This document shows, in pieces, positions 1 to 8,722 of a stretch of DNA of 51,416 nucleotides. Within the stretch, counting starts at the first letter, position 1. Each line of letters opens with the position of its first letter. The translations under genes were made by a program, and so were the position numbers. The DNA comes from a bacterium. GTDB taxonomy: Bacteria > Chloroflexota > Dormibacteria > Aeolococcales > Bog-877. The DNA lies in assembly GCA_021795235.1 (NCBI GenBank), contig JAJYPP010000019.1, positions 1 to 51,416 on the forward strand, written 5' to 3'. The notes below the pieces were generated by a model. It did no database searches, had not been told where the DNA came from, and saw only the letters and a program-made list of their open reading frames with translations.

Positions 1-426
1 GTGCAGCTTTGAGTTCAGATCCCGGACCAACATCAGTCCGGCGTGGCCGGTGAGCGTGGGATCGTCAGCGCCTCGGTGAACGGTTGGGGCGGATGCGCTA
101 CGCTTCACTTGCTGGGTGCCTCCTACTCGGAACGGGCGGTCGTTATACAACCCCCATTTTCCAAGTCAGCGAGGCACCTTTGCTACCTGCCCCACACGCT
201 CCCCCCTGACCTTACCCACTCATTCAGGTCAGAGCAGGAGACCCTCAGGCCTGACGGCGTGGGCTGAACTCACGAGGCTCCTCCTAGCATGCCCACGAAG
301 AAGGGTGGCCCTGTGTTCGGGGTCTAGTTGAAGAAGATCAGCCCTGCGTTCCGGGTCCATCTGTTGTATGACGGCAGACTGGAAGCGGCCATAGGAGCGC
401 CGTTCCGTCAGGAAGGAGAGTCCATC
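1..426. other. upstream region without a convincing gene
   Basis: Only short overlapping reading frames without ribosome binding sites or recognisable protein features are present. A TTG at 328 is in frame with the following gene, but the stretch 328-426 encodes no export signal and has no Shine-Dalgarno sequence, so I treat it as untranslated leader. I could not assign a promoter. Confidence 0.5.
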
Positions 427-3400
427 GTGAATCTACGTCATCTGGCGCGTTTAGCAATCGCAGGGGTGATAGTGCTCGCGGGTATGGCCGCAGTCGGGGC
501 GGCACCGGTTGCGGCCACGACTACCACTGCCACCACGCTCTACGTAGCGACCAATGGATCCAACTCCAGCTCCAACAACTGCAAGACTCCCACGAGCCCA
601 TGTGTCACGATCCAGTACGCGGTCGACCAAGCTGAGTCGATCGCCGGTCCCGTCGTCATCCAGATCGCTGGGAGTACCACCCCGTACGCTGAGCAGGTGA
701 CGATTGCCCCACCGTCCTCGTCACCAATGACCTCACTCACCCTACAGGGTCCGACCTCTGGGATAGCGGCCGTCGTCGAGCCAACTTCGCTGATCGCCAA
801 CGTGACCGAGGGCAATACCGGCCACTTCGCGGACAACAACACCGGCAACACTGACGCCATTATCGGTGCTCAAACCGGGTCGACGGACAGCGCCTTGACC
901 TCGACACCAGCAGGTAACGGTGCTTCGGTTACCGTGGCGAACCTGACCGTGAACGGCAGTCAGATCACCGGCACGAGCCCAACGTCAACCCCGACGAGCA
1001 CATCCACCTCGAACCCCTTCGCTGCACCGTGGGAGGGGATTGCCCTCATCGACACCAGCGGCACCGTCATGGACAACACCGTGGAGCACATCCAGAACTC
1101 CGGCGTTGCCAGTGGCGACTCAAGCGTGCTGGGGATCGCCGTGAAGAGCACTCACGTATCGGCGACCGTCAGAGTGACTGGCAATACCGTCCAGAACTAC
1201 GGCGGGGCCCACGCAATCAACCTCATGGCACTATCGCCTGGGGTTCTCAGCGCCAGCGTAACCGGCAACACCTTGACCGGTGACCCGACCGCCTTGACCG
1301 CACCGGCGGCCCAGTTCGGCATCATCGCTGGCGGCCTCACCGATCTGAGCATCTCGGCCAATACGATCAGCGACTTCCAGTCACCGTGGAGCGTAGGCGC
1401 GGTCTGGCTTGACAGTCAGGCCTCGAGCGCCACGTGTAGCGTGACGGGTAATACGCTCACGGCCAACGACAACGGTGTCGATGTCCACGGGGCCGCGGGC
1501 TGCACGATCACCGGCAATACGATCACTGCCGGATCGGCGGGCGTAGAGATCGGGCCTGGCTATAGCTCTGGGCTTGCAAGCAAGAATATCCTGGTTGCCG
1601 ACAACAGCATCACGGGCACTACGACCGAAGCTACGACCTACGTCTACAGCGGTGCTGCCGCCGTGGCGGGTGTGCCTGTCGACGGCGTGCTGGTTTGGGA
1701 CGGCACGGGCAACACGATCACGAACAACACGATCAGCGGGTTCGTGGCCGATGTCTATGTCGGGGAAGACCCGGTGTACCTCAACAACACGGCGAGTTGG
1801 GGGACGACCACGCCGCCCAGCTACGCGACAGGGGCCACCGTGCATGCCAATCAACTCGACACTCCGGCGGCAGCATCATCAAGCAGCGGAGTTTCAAGTT
1901 ACGGGGTAGCTTGCCTGAACAGCAACGGCGACTGCACCGCCTCTCCGCTGGACGCCACCGGCAACTGGTGGGGGGCCGCGTCCGGTCCGGGCCCGGTCGG
2001 ACCGGGATCCGGCAGCCCGGTGTCCGCCCACGTCAACTACTCGTCGTGGTGCGTGAACTCCACCTGCACCCCTCCCCCTCCCGGGGCACCCGGGACGGTT
2101 AGCTCAGCTAGTGGTACCTCGACCAGCCCGACTGGGACAGCCACGGCGACCAATGATGGGACGACGGTCACGGCCAGCGGGCAAGGGTCGTTCACGGTGG
2201 GGCAGTACGCCTCGGACCCAGTCGGTCCGCCGACGTTCGCCTCCGCAGGCGAGTACTTCGATGTGCAGGTTGCGGCCGGCAGCTCCTTTACGGCCCTGAC
2301 GATCACAGACTGCAACTTGAATGGGGGTGGCTCTCTGCAATGGTGGAACCCGCTGGCCAGCGCCGGGGCCGGAGCCTGGGAGGCAGTCGCGCCGGTGCCC
2401 ACCTACACGGCCGGTCCGCCGGCGTGCGTGTCGGTGACGCTCACGAGTTCGACCAGCCCGACGTTGGCCGAATTGACCGGAACGGTCTTCGGGGTGTCGA
2501 CCACTGGCAGCGCGTACACGGCATTGACGCCCAAGCGCTTGCTTGACACCCGAACCAGCAGGACGCCTCTCGGCGCGAATGCCTCTTTGAACCTGACAGT
2601 TACCGGCGGAAGTGTCCCAACGAACGCGACCGCGGTGGCGTTGAATGTCACCGTCACCAACACGACGGCGGCGAGCTACCTGTCGGTATATCCTGCCGGC
2701 GCCTCGAGGCCAGTCGTCTCCAATCTCAACTGGACCCAGGGCAAGACGGTTCCCAACCTGGTGATAGTTCCGGTAGGGGCGAGCGGCGAGGTCACCATCT
2801 ACAACTACACCGGCTCGACTGACGTGGTTGTGGACCTCGAGGGCTACTTTGCGCCTGAAGCGGTGGGGAGTACAGCGGGAAGCTACGTACCGCTGACACC
2901 AGCTCGCATCACCGACACACGGTCCGGAAGCGGCTATCCCAATGCGGGCCAGACCCTCGCCTCCAGTGGAACCCTGAACATCCAAGTGACCGGCGCGGGT
3001 GGCGTGCCCACCTCGGGTGTCACCGGGGCTGTTCTCAACGTGACCGCCACCAACACCACAGCAGCTGGATACCTCACCGCCTATCCTGCGGGGACCTCGC
3101 GACCTCTGGCCTCGAATCTGAACTGGACGGCTGGTGAGACGGTCGCCAACCGGGTGGTGGTGCCGGTCAGTACGACCGGGATGGTGACGCTGTACAACTA
3201 CACAGGCAGTACTGACGTGGTGGTCGACGTGAGCGGCTACTTCACCAACGGCAGCTCGACCCCAGCCAACGCCAGCCTCTTCGAACCCATCACCCCGGTT
3301 CGGGTCCTGGACACACGCCAGACGGGGACCCCGCTGAGCGGGGGTTCGGTTCTGTCAGTGCCGATGGCCGGCGTAGGTGGGATCGCATCCAACGCCACGG

Positions 3401-3627
3401 CCGTTGTGACCAATGTCACGGCTGCGAACACGACCGCGGCGAGCTTCTTCACGGTCTATCCCGGAGGCACCCGACCGACAGCCTCGGACGTCAACTGGAC
3501 TGCCGGAGAGATCGTTCCGAACCTGACCCTGGCGACCCTGAGCAGCGTGGGGTCGACCGACATCTACAACCACGCCGGGAGTGCTGACGTCATCGTGGAC
3601 GCCTTCGGGTACTTCATCCCAGGCTGA
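427..3627 (+). CDS. secreted right-handed beta-helix protein with triple C-terminal repeat module
   Basis: Predicted exported 1066-residue protein. GTG 427 is chosen because AGGAAGGAGAG lies six bases upstream and the product then opens with a clear signal peptide (NLRHLARLAIAGVIVLAG, cleavage near residue 25-30). Residues about 40-560 look like a parallel beta-helix: many G-N-T-(I/V/L)-(T/S) turns and an NWWGAASGP motif near residue 510, both common in pectate-lyase-like surface proteins. A linker region (about 560-690) follows. Three copies of a ~125-residue module then begin near residues 697, 820 and 952, each with DTR near its start, a NWT-G-TV-N segment, a YN-x-x-G(S) segment and a final GYF. 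The fold suggests carbohydrate or surface binding; no catalytic residues can be named. Substrate is unknown. A strong hairpin terminates the gene, so it is probably monocistronic. Confidence 0.85.
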   Translation: MNLRHLARLAIAGVIVLAGMAAVGAAPVAATTTTATTLYVATNGSNSSSNNCKTPTSPCVTIQYAVDQAESIAGPVVIQIAGSTTPYAEQVTIAPPSSSPMTSLTLQGPTSGIAAVVEPTSLIANVTEGNTGHFADNNTGNTDAIIGAQTGSTDSALTSTPAGNGASVTVANLTVNGSQITGTSPTSTPTSTSTSNPFAAPWEGIALIDTSGTVMDNTVEHIQNSGVASGDSSVLGIAVKSTHVSATVRVTGNTVQNYGGAHAINLMALSPGVLSASVTGNTLTGDPTALTAPAAQFGIIAGGLTDLSISANTISDFQSPWSVGAVWLDSQASSATCSVTGNTLTANDNGVDVHGAAGCTITGNTITAGSAGVEIGPGYSSGLASKNILVADNSITGTTTEATTYVYSGAAAVAGVPVDGVLVWDGTGNTITNNTISGFVADVYVGEDPVYLNNTASWGTTTPPSYATGATVHANQLDTPAAASSSSGVSSYGVACLNSNGDCTASPLDATGNWWGAASGPGPVGPGSGSPVSAHVNYSSWCVNSTCTPPPPGAPGTVSSASGTSTSPTGTATATNDGTTVTASGQGSFTVGQYASDPVGPPTFASAGEYFDVQVAAGSSFTALTITDCNLNGGGSLQWWNPLASAGAGAWEAVAPVPTYTAGPPACVSVTLTSSTSPTLAELTGTVFGVSTTGSAYTALTPKRLLDTRTSRTPLGANASLNLTVTGGSVPTNATAVALNVTVTNTTAASYLSVYPAGASRPVVSNLNWTQGKTVPNLVIVPVGASGEVTIYNYTGSTDVVVDLEGYFAPEAVGSTAGSYVPLTPARITDTRSGSGYPNAGQTLASSGTLNIQVTGAGGVPTSGVTGAVLNVTATNTTAAGYLTAYPAGTSRPLASNLNWTAGETVANRVVVPVSTTGMVTLYNYTGSTDVVVDVSGYFTNGSSTPANASLFEPITPVRVLDTRQTGTPLSGGSVLSVPMAGVGGIASNATAVVTNVTAANTTAASFFTVYPGGTRPTASDVNWTAGEIVPNLTLATLSSVGSTDIYNHAGSADVIVDAFGYFIPG

Positions 3628-3637
3628 AGTCAGGCGG

Positions 3638-3675
3638 CGAGCGAGCAGCCGGGGTCGGCCCCGGCTGCTCGCTCG
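3638..3675 (+). terminator. strong hairpin terminator after the beta-helix gene
   Basis: A perfect 17-bp stem (3638-3654 with 3659-3675) closes a TCGG tetraloop and starts ten bases after the stop codon. No T-run follows, which is common for high-GC terminators. Confidence 0.75.
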
Positions 3676-4259
3676 TCCCATGGTGTGTAGGGATTCTCAG
3701 TGGGGACTGCTCTGGCGCTCTCTCGCCGTTCAGCCCGTGCCCAATGGTTCTAAGTCTCTTGGTAGGCGCGTCGCGGTCCTGAGGCGGCCGGGTGCTCCGT
3801 TCACTTGATCGCCTGATCGCCACCGTCTGGCGGCGCCAGCCCAAGGTTGGGGCAGGCTCACGAGGCTCTGTCCCAGTGGCAAGGTGGCCTCCGATTCATG
3901 GCAAGGGCGGACCCCCTTCTCCATCGCCGCCGCCGGCGCTTGGAGGCCCGTGGCAAGAGTCACGGGGAACGGTTCTTACTCTTGACAATCCGGGGTCGAC
4001 TCCAAGCAGAAGGAGGCGGGGCTGGGCATCGTCGCCGTGGGAGCGTGCTGCGCGGCACGCTCCCACGGCGGCAGCTCGGCTGGTCCTCGGGTGGGCCGCC
4101 CAGCACCAAGAGGAGCTCGCTCCAGCTGGTCGCGCGCCGAGAGCCGACCCGCAGTCGCTCGTCCCGATCCCGCCTCTGCGTAGCAGGGTGCCCGGAAGAG
4201 ACCGTCCGCACCCTCGTGTCGCATTCCGCTCGGTTGGTGGGCGCGGCCGGGTTGCACCA
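3676..4259. other. gene-free spacer before the toxin-antitoxin island
   Basis: No coding region with support on either strand. The only clear structure is the 38-bp perfect inverted repeat at 4033-4070, listed separately. Confidence 0.5.
4033..4070. repeat. perfect 16-bp inverted repeat
   Basis: Arms CGCCGTGGGAGCGTGC (4033-4048) and its exact reverse complement (4055-4070) flank a six-base loop. It sits 200 bp upstream of a toxin-antitoxin operon and more than 350 bp from the preceding gene, so it is not an obvious terminator for either. It could be a recombination or protein-binding site, or a mobile-element relic. Confidence 0.7.
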
Positions 4260-4285
4260 GGTATCACATGTGATACCATCGATCC
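4260..4285 (+). promoter_or_regulatory. palindromic operator overlapping a leaderless promoter
   Basis: GGTATCACATGTGATACC (4260-4277) is a perfect 18-bp palindrome. An extended -10 (TG, one base, TACCAT at 4274-4279) overlaps its right half, and exactly six bases separate it from the ATG at 4286. Transcription would then start at the start codon. There is no Shine-Dalgarno sequence. Autorepression by the encoded antitoxin is the natural reading. Confidence 0.65.
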
Positions 4286-4522
4286 ATGGCGAGGGTGAGC
4301 ATCCGCGAGCTGCGCAACCACGGCGGTGACGTGGTGGATAGGGTTGAGAGAGGGGAGCCCGTGATCATCACGCGGGCCGGCCGGGATGTGGCCGAGCTCC
4401 GCCCGGTTTCGAGGCCCCCCCAGGCGGCGAGCGTGCTAGTTGAGCGCTGGAGCCGCCTCCCCGAGATAGATCCGAGGGTCCTGCGCTCTGACATCGACCA
4501 AGTCCTCGACCCCCGACTGTGA
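4286..4522 (+). CDS. Phd/YefM-family antitoxin (VapB-like)
   Basis: 78-residue antitoxin. Its N-terminus (VSIRELRNHGGDVVDRVERG, then EPVIITRAGRDVAELRPV) is the characteristic Phd/YefM fold, which binds DNA as a dimer and neutralises the partner toxin through its C-terminal tail (about residues 48-78). The PIN-domain toxin follows with a TGATG junction, so the pair is translationally coupled. The 18-bp palindrome upstream overlaps the promoter and is probably bound by this protein or by the toxin-antitoxin complex. Family and pairing are secure; the operator assignment is inference. Confidence 0.88.
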   Translation: MARVSIRELRNHGGDVVDRVERGEPVIITRAGRDVAELRPVSRPPQAASVLVERWSRLPEIDPRVLRSDIDQVLDPRL

Positions 4523-5004
4523 TGGATGAGCCCGTTCCACCACGGCGGGGGGTACTGGACACCTCCACCTTGATCCTACTGGGCCGGGTCGCAGAGGCCC
4601 ATGACCTCCCTGAGGAGCCCTTGATCACCGCCGTCACCCTCGCCGAGCTCACGATCGGCCCGCTGGTGGCGCCCACGGACGAGGAGCGTGCCGCGCGGCA
4701 GGCACATCTGCAGCAGGCTGAGGCCGCATTCGATCCCCTGCCGTTCGATCGCGCTGCTGCTCACAGCTTCGGCCAGGTGGCCTCGTCACTGCGCCGGTCC
4801 GGCCGCAAACCCGCGGCTCGTGCCTATGACGCCCTCATCGCTGCGACGGCCATCTCGTGCGGGCTTCCGCTGTACACCTGCAACCCGGATGACTTCCGCG
4901 GCATCGCCGGCCTCGCAGTCGTGAACGTGGTGCTCCGGGACGACCAACCGAAGGGATCCTCGAAGTCCGCGGGTCCGGCAGGGGCGGAGGACGCAGCCAC
5001 CTAA
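4522..5004 (+). CDS. vapC: VapC-type PIN-domain toxin
   Basis: 160-residue PIN-domain ribonuclease, toxin of the pair with the upstream antitoxin. The expected acidic active site is visible: D13 in VLDTSTLI, E42 in TLAELTIG, D103 in AYDALIAAT and D123/D124 in NPDDF. The ATG at 4522 shares its A with the antitoxin stop codon; a GTG one codon earlier is also possible. Such toxins cleave tRNA or rRNA in a Mg-dependent manner. The C-terminal ~25 residues after VVNVVLRDD are low in complexity and probably disordered. A weak 6-bp hairpin follows at 5031-5045. Confidence 0.88.
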   Translation: MDEPVPPRRGVLDTSTLILLGRVAEAHDLPEEPLITAVTLAELTIGPLVAPTDEERAARQAHLQQAEAAFDPLPFDRAAAHSFGQVASSLRRSGRKPAARAYDALIAATAISCGLPLYTCNPDDFRGIAGLAVVNVVLRDDQPKGSSKSAGPAGAEDAAT

Positions 5005-5420
5005 CGTCCCGGCGACGCTCCCCAAGGCGGGAGCCGATCCGGCTCGGAGTACCACCTCGTGCTCCCGCGATGGCCCTACATCCATTGAAGGCCCTGGCAA
5101 TCAACAATGCGGGGAGTCCTTCGGGCCTCTCGCTTTACCGAGCGGCCGACGTGAACGCGAAGACGGGACGGCCGACAGCGGCTCGTCCCAATTCCGCCAC
5201 TATGTACCATGGGACCCGGAATGGACCGTCCGTGCTCCCGTCTGGTCGCTGTCGAGCCGGTGCTTCCTGCGAGCCTACGGCTGCGCTTCGCCCGGGTAGG
5301 CCTCGACGAGGATGGCGCGGCCGCCTCACCCCACGGCCTCGACTTGGCACGCGGTGTTCCCCACGAGGGCCTGGCGGCTCGCGTGGCTTGCTCACCAGTC
5401 TGACAGAGGTTTCGAAGGCA
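5005..5420. other. intergenic region
   Basis: Holds a weak 6-bp stem (5031-5036 with 5040-5045) just after the vapC stop. The open frame running into the next gene from 5070 has Arg/Pro-rich, non-protein-like composition up to about 5390, so I do not regard it as coding. No promoter hexamer is convincing. Confidence 0.4.
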
Positions 5421-6437
5421 GTGGCAGAGCACCCGGATCGGATCGACCGGCTGATCGAGCAGATCCTCACGGATGCCTATGGGGATGAGGAGCAAATCGA
5501 CGCTCTGGTGAGCGCCGTCGCCGACCTCTTGCCGGTTCGGGGAGGGGTGCGCGTCGGCGGCCGCCCGGCCATCCTGGTCGACGTCACCACCGATGGCTGG
5601 CCGGCCCATCCCGTCGTCACCTACCGCCAGGGTGGAAGGAAGCTGCAGGCGTCGCTGCTGTCAGTGGAGGCGTCGCCGGGTTCGGACATCGGCGACGTGT
5701 TGGAGGCGTACCGGCGATGGGCGGGAGCGAAGGGAATGCCCCAGCAGATTGGGGAGCGCGGTGGCAAGGCGAGGAAGGAGTGGGCCTATCCACTGAAGAC
5801 GGTGCCGGAGAGTGCACGAGCCGTCCGCCTGGTAGAGCGGCTGCGCGCGCGGCCGCTCCGGCTCCAGTTCATCGGCATGTGGAAGCCCGAGGACGAATAC
5901 TGGGGCGAGCCTGGCGACGAGTTGGAGCCGGACTTCGAGGAGATCATCGAAGCCGGGGCGCGCCCGCAGTGCGAGATGGAGCAGGTGATTCCGGGTTCAG
6001 ACGCCGCCGATCTCGACGACGCGATCACTCTGTCCGCCGACCTTGCGCGCCTCGGCCTTCGCCGCGAGGCTCGCGAAATGCTGCGAAAGCTCCTGGTCCA
6101 CGACCAGCGCTGCATCGACGCCCACGCTCACCTGGGGAACCTGGTCTTTGCCGCCAACGCGGCGGCGGCGCTGGTGCACTACCAGACCGGGGTGGCGATC
6201 GGTGAGCAAGCGCTGCCCCCGCGATACACCGGTTTGCTCCCCTGGAGCCTGCTCGACAACCGCCCATTCCTGAGATCGCTTCATGGGATGGGGCTCTGCC
6301 TCTGGCGCCTGGGGCGAGCGAAGGAGGCACAGGCCGTCTTCTCCACCATGCTTTGGCTGAACCCGTCGGATGCGCAGGGAGAGAGGTTCAATCTTCAATG
6401 CGTGCGCGACGGGCTTGCCTGGGAGCGAGATCGCTGA
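5421..6437 (+). CDS. TPR-repeat protein of unknown function
   Basis: About 338 residues, predicted cytoplasmic. GTG 5421 is chosen because protein-like sequence (AEHPDRIDRLIEQILTDAYG) starts there; TTG 5388 is an in-frame alternative and the true start is uncertain. The N-terminal half (to about residue 180) is an unassigned alpha/beta region containing a segment typical of proteins that handle charged ligands (WKPEDEYWGEPGDELEPDFE). The C-terminal half has tetratricopeptide-like helical pairs (LRREAREMLRKLL, RCIDAHAHLGNLVF, LHGMGLCLWRLGRAKEAQAV) and ends in FSTMLWLNPSD, suggesting protein-protein interaction. No neighbour indicates its role; it lies between two toxin-antitoxin modules. Confidence 0.7.
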   Translation: MAEHPDRIDRLIEQILTDAYGDEEQIDALVSAVADLLPVRGGVRVGGRPAILVDVTTDGWPAHPVVTYRQGGRKLQASLLSVEASPGSDIGDVLEAYRRWAGAKGMPQQIGERGGKARKEWAYPLKTVPESARAVRLVERLRARPLRLQFIGMWKPEDEYWGEPGDELEPDFEEIIEAGARPQCEMEQVIPGSDAADLDDAITLSADLARLGLRREAREMLRKLLVHDQRCIDAHAHLGNLVFAANAAAALVHYQTGVAIGEQALPPRYTGLLPWSLLDNRPFLRSLHGMGLCLWRLGRAKEAQAVFSTMLWLNPSDAQGERFNLQCVRDGLAWERDR

Positions 6438-6533
6438 TCAGGGCGGTCGTGGAGCCCTCCGGCCCCAGGAGGCGGGACTCGCGCGGCTGCCCAGCACGCT
6501 CATGACGGACGCGTACCAGCCCGACACCGGGAA

Positions 6534-7346
6534 TCATGTGGATGGGTCCGCCAACTTCTCCAAGACGTACATGTGGCCCGCCAGCTTCCCGATCATTCGA
6601 TAGACGTGCCACAGTCGATCAGCGATGGCAACTTCATAGTTGGCTTCCCCGAATTCCCTTACGAACGCTGCTCGACTCCGGAGTAGCCGTGCCACCTGCA
6701 AAAGGCACTTGGCAGGCTTGCCCGTGTGTTCCTGGTCGAACTCACCCCACTCGGGCCCTAACATGTCGGTCTCCACGACCTTGAGCCCCGCTCCAGCGAT
6801 TGCCTCTTGGTGGTTCGCGCAGAGCATGCTGGTGGCTGTGATACCGCTCAGCCCAGCGTACAGCCGGCCAGCCTCTTGAGGCTCCATCAGCACAGTTGCG
6901 CACATCGTATAAATCACCGCGCGACCACTGGGCTTTAACACTCTATTGATCTCCCGATACGTGCTCGCCAGATTGTCCACCAGTTCGAGAACGTCTCGGC
7001 ACCATACGAGGTCGAAAGAATTGTCATCAGCAGGGATCGCGTCCGCGGATCCGACGCGGAACACCACCGCATCTTGAAAGCGTGGGTGCGAAGCCAAAAG
7101 AGCCACCGCTCGTTCGATGTAGTAAGCGTCGATATCCACACCGACAACGTGGCAACCGAACCGGCGGTGGAGTTCAAACGAATGCTTTCCCATGTTGCAG
7201 CCGAGATCGAGGAGAGTGGACTCGGGTCCAAGGTCGGCAGAGGCCACATGCTGGTAGAGCATCTCGGGACCACGGGGGTGGAGCGATTCATCCAACCGAG
7301 ATTGGATCGCGTCCTCCGCTGCTTCGTATGGGTCGGCACCGCTCAT
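6534..7346 (-). CDS. SAM-dependent class I methyltransferase
   Basis: 270-residue methyltransferase. ATG 7346 is preceded by GGGAGG at good spacing; the open frame extends further upstream, but that part is not protein-like. Motif I (LLDLGCNMGKHSFEL), the acidic end of beta-2 (VVGVDID) and the post-motif DLVWCRDVLELVDN are clear, placing it in the Methyltransf_11/25 group. The C-terminus (about 170-270) would determine the substrate, which is unknown. The gene is visibly less GC-rich than its neighbours and stands alone between a TPR gene and a vapBC pair, consistent with horizontal acquisition. Confidence 0.82.
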   Translation of the reverse strand: MSGADPYEAAEDAIQSRLDESLHPRGPEMLYQHVASADLGPESTLLDLGCNMGKHSFELHRRFGCHVVGVDIDAYYIERAVALLASHPRFQDAVVFRVGSADAIPADDNSFDLVWCRDVLELVDNLASTYREINRVLKPSGRAVIYTMCATVLMEPQEAGRLYAGLSGITATSMLCANHQEAIAGAGLKVVETDMLGPEWGEFDQEHTGKPAKCLLQVARLLRSRAAFVREFGEANYEVAIADRLWHVYRMIGKLAGHMYVLEKLADPST

Positions 7347-7566
7347 GAGACCTCCCTCACTTGCAGGGCTATGGAGCAGATCGTCGGGTGGGTGGAGTGT
7401 CGCCCAAGACACTTCGGCGTTGCAGCCGGAGATGGTAACGCGTCGGCGCGGGCGACGAAGGACGGGAATCGACTGGAAGCTGGCGAGCGCTTGGCCAGGC
7501 AGGAGCACGGTCGAGCGGGCTCGGTCCGTGATCAGCGTTGGTTAACGCGGGGCCGACCGGGCCCCT

Positions 7567-7983
7567 TCAGTCCGGGCGCGCAGTGCTGCCATCGAGAACG
7601 GACGCGATGTCCGTCTTCCTGAAGTCGTCGCCCTTGAACAGCAACGGCTGGCCGGAGGCACGGGCCAGCGCATAGGCGAAGCAGTCCCCAAGGTTGAGCC
7701 CAGCCGGGTGACCGCTCCCCTTACCGAAGTCACGGTAGGCCTGGCGAGCGATCTCTGCGTGCATCTTGGTGACCGGCTCGACCTGGACCCGTGCCGTGGC
7801 CAGCAGATCGTCGAGCCGCCGGCTGAGCACGGGGTCGCCGTTCGCGTCCACCACGATGGCCGTCTCGAGGTAGGTTCCCGCCGACATCAGCGGCTCGGCC
7901 ACCAGGCTGATGGCTTCGATGTAGCGATCGGCATCCGACTCGCCGCGCAATATGGCGACGATCGCCGACGTGTCGACGATCAA
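7567..7983 (-). CDS. vapC: VapC-type PIN-domain toxin
   Basis: 138-residue PIN-domain ribonuclease starting MIVDTSAIVAIL, the standard VapC opening. Active-site acids: D4, E40 (TYLETAIVV), D100 (LNLGDCFAYALA) and D119/D120 (KGDDFRKTD). TTG 7983 overlaps the antitoxin stop codon in a TTGA junction, so translation is coupled. The sequence is closest in pattern to the mycobacterial VapC28/VapC30 type (GDCFAYALA...LLFKGDDF). Partner antitoxin is the adjacent ribbon-helix-helix protein. Confidence 0.9.
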   Translation of the reverse strand: MIVDTSAIVAILRGESDADRYIEAISLVAEPLMSAGTYLETAIVVDANGDPVLSRRLDDLLATARVQVEPVTKMHAEIARQAYRDFGKGSGHPAGLNLGDCFAYALARASGQPLLFKGDDFRKTDIASVLDGSTARPD

Positions 7984-8243
7984 CGCGGCAGCCCGGCCTC
8001 ATCGTAGAGCACGTCACCGTGGTCGGCACTGCGCCAAGGCTCGACCCATCGCCCGGCAGCGTCGCTGGCGATTGCGCGCATGCGGTCGGCTCGTTCGGCC
8101 GCTACGACCTCCTTCTCCGCACGCACCCGCATCAGGCGGTCGCGGACGGCCACGGTCACGGCACGGGTCAGACTCTCGCCGGTCGCGGCGGCCAGCTGCC
8201 GCGCCAGGGCGGCCGCTTCGGGGTTCTTGATGTTCAAGCTCAC
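7980..8243 (-). CDS. vapB: VapB antitoxin of the Rv0623 type
   Basis: 87-residue antitoxin starting at GTG 8243 (VSLNIKNPEAAALARQLAAA). The N-terminal pattern SLNIKNPEAAALARQLAAAT is diagnostic of the Rv0623-like transcription-factor family that pairs with VapC; residues 40-87 form the toxin-binding tail. No Shine-Dalgarno sequence is present. Instead TG-G-TAGACT lies seven bases before the GTG, indicating a leaderless message. The gene overlaps vapC by four bases. Confidence 0.88.
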   Translation of the reverse strand: MSLNIKNPEAAALARQLAAATGESLTRAVTVAVRDRLMRVRAEKEVVAAERADRMRAIASDAAGRWVEPWRSADHGDVLYDEAGLPR

Positions 8244-8268
8244 CGGCAGAAGTCTACCATCCTATGGT
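8244..8268 (-). promoter_or_regulatory. leaderless promoter with overlapping inverted repeat for vapBC
   Basis: On the minus strand, extended -10 TG-G-TAGACT (8259-8251) is followed by seven bases and the GTG start at 8243. The inverted repeat ACCAT-N3-ATGGT (8256-8268) overlaps it and may be the antitoxin operator. Confidence 0.55.
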
Positions 8269-8412
8269 CACCTTTCTGTACCTCGGTCGCCGGTGCCAAG
8301 GCCCTCTGCATCGATGTGCTCAGTTGTGGATTGACGGGCCCCCCAGGCCGCTCCAGCCTGGGCCGCACCCTCACCGCTGGTGTGGTGGGACCGGTCCGAG
8401 TTCTCTCGAGAG

Positions 8413-8436
8413 ACATCCTTGTTACAGTAAGGATGT
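8413..8436 (+). promoter_or_regulatory. inverted repeat spanning a leaderless promoter
   Basis: ACATCCTT (8413-8420) and AAGGATGT (8429-8436) form a perfect 8-bp inverted repeat around the extended -10 TG-T-TACAGT (TACAGT at 8423-8428). Six bases then separate it from the GTG start at 8435. This is the same geometry as at 4260-4286 in an unrelated antitoxin gene. Confidence 0.65.
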
Positions 8437-8722
8437 GACAAGGGTGACCAGCAAGCTGCAGGTGACAGTCCCCAAGGCGATAGCGCAGCGCTATGGGATC
8501 GAGCCCGGAGGGGTGATCGACTGGCTCCCCGCCGGAGAGGCGATCCGAGTCGTGCCTCAGGGGAAGAGCGGGCGCGTCCCGGATCGGAGGTACCGCGTCG
8601 ATCTGTTCGATCGTGCCACCGAACGCCAACGTGCCCGCGACTCCTTAAGGCAGGAGGGCAGGGTGGCCTTGGACAGGGGGTGGCAGCGCGAGGAGCTCTA
8701 CGACCGTGGCGTCGCTGGTTGA
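8435..8722 (+). CDS. AbrB/MazE-type antitoxin
   Basis: 95-residue antitoxin. The start is set by the promoter geometry and by the first conserved residues, VTRVTSKLQVTVPKAIAQRY, a textbook SpoVT/AbrB swapped-hairpin DNA-binding domain (KLQVTVPKAIA...GIEPGGVIDWLPAGEAIRVV). The C-terminal part (about 50-95, many Arg/Glu) is the likely toxin-neutralising tail. It overlaps the downstream vapC by 17 bases. The open frame extends upstream, but those codons give no recognisable protein. Confidence 0.85.
   Translation: MTRVTSKLQVTVPKAIAQRYGIEPGGVIDWLPAGEAIRVVPQGKSGRVPDRRYRVDLFDRATERQRARDSLRQEGRVALDRGWQREELYDRGVAG

Noticed and set aside
270-3868. CTCACGAGGCTC found both near 270 and near 3857
   Set aside because: A shared 12-mer is expected many times by chance in a window of this size and composition.
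5070-5387. N-terminal extension of the TPR protein
   Set aside because: Open in frame, but low-complexity Arg/Pro/Gly sequence with no ribosome binding site; treated as non-coding.
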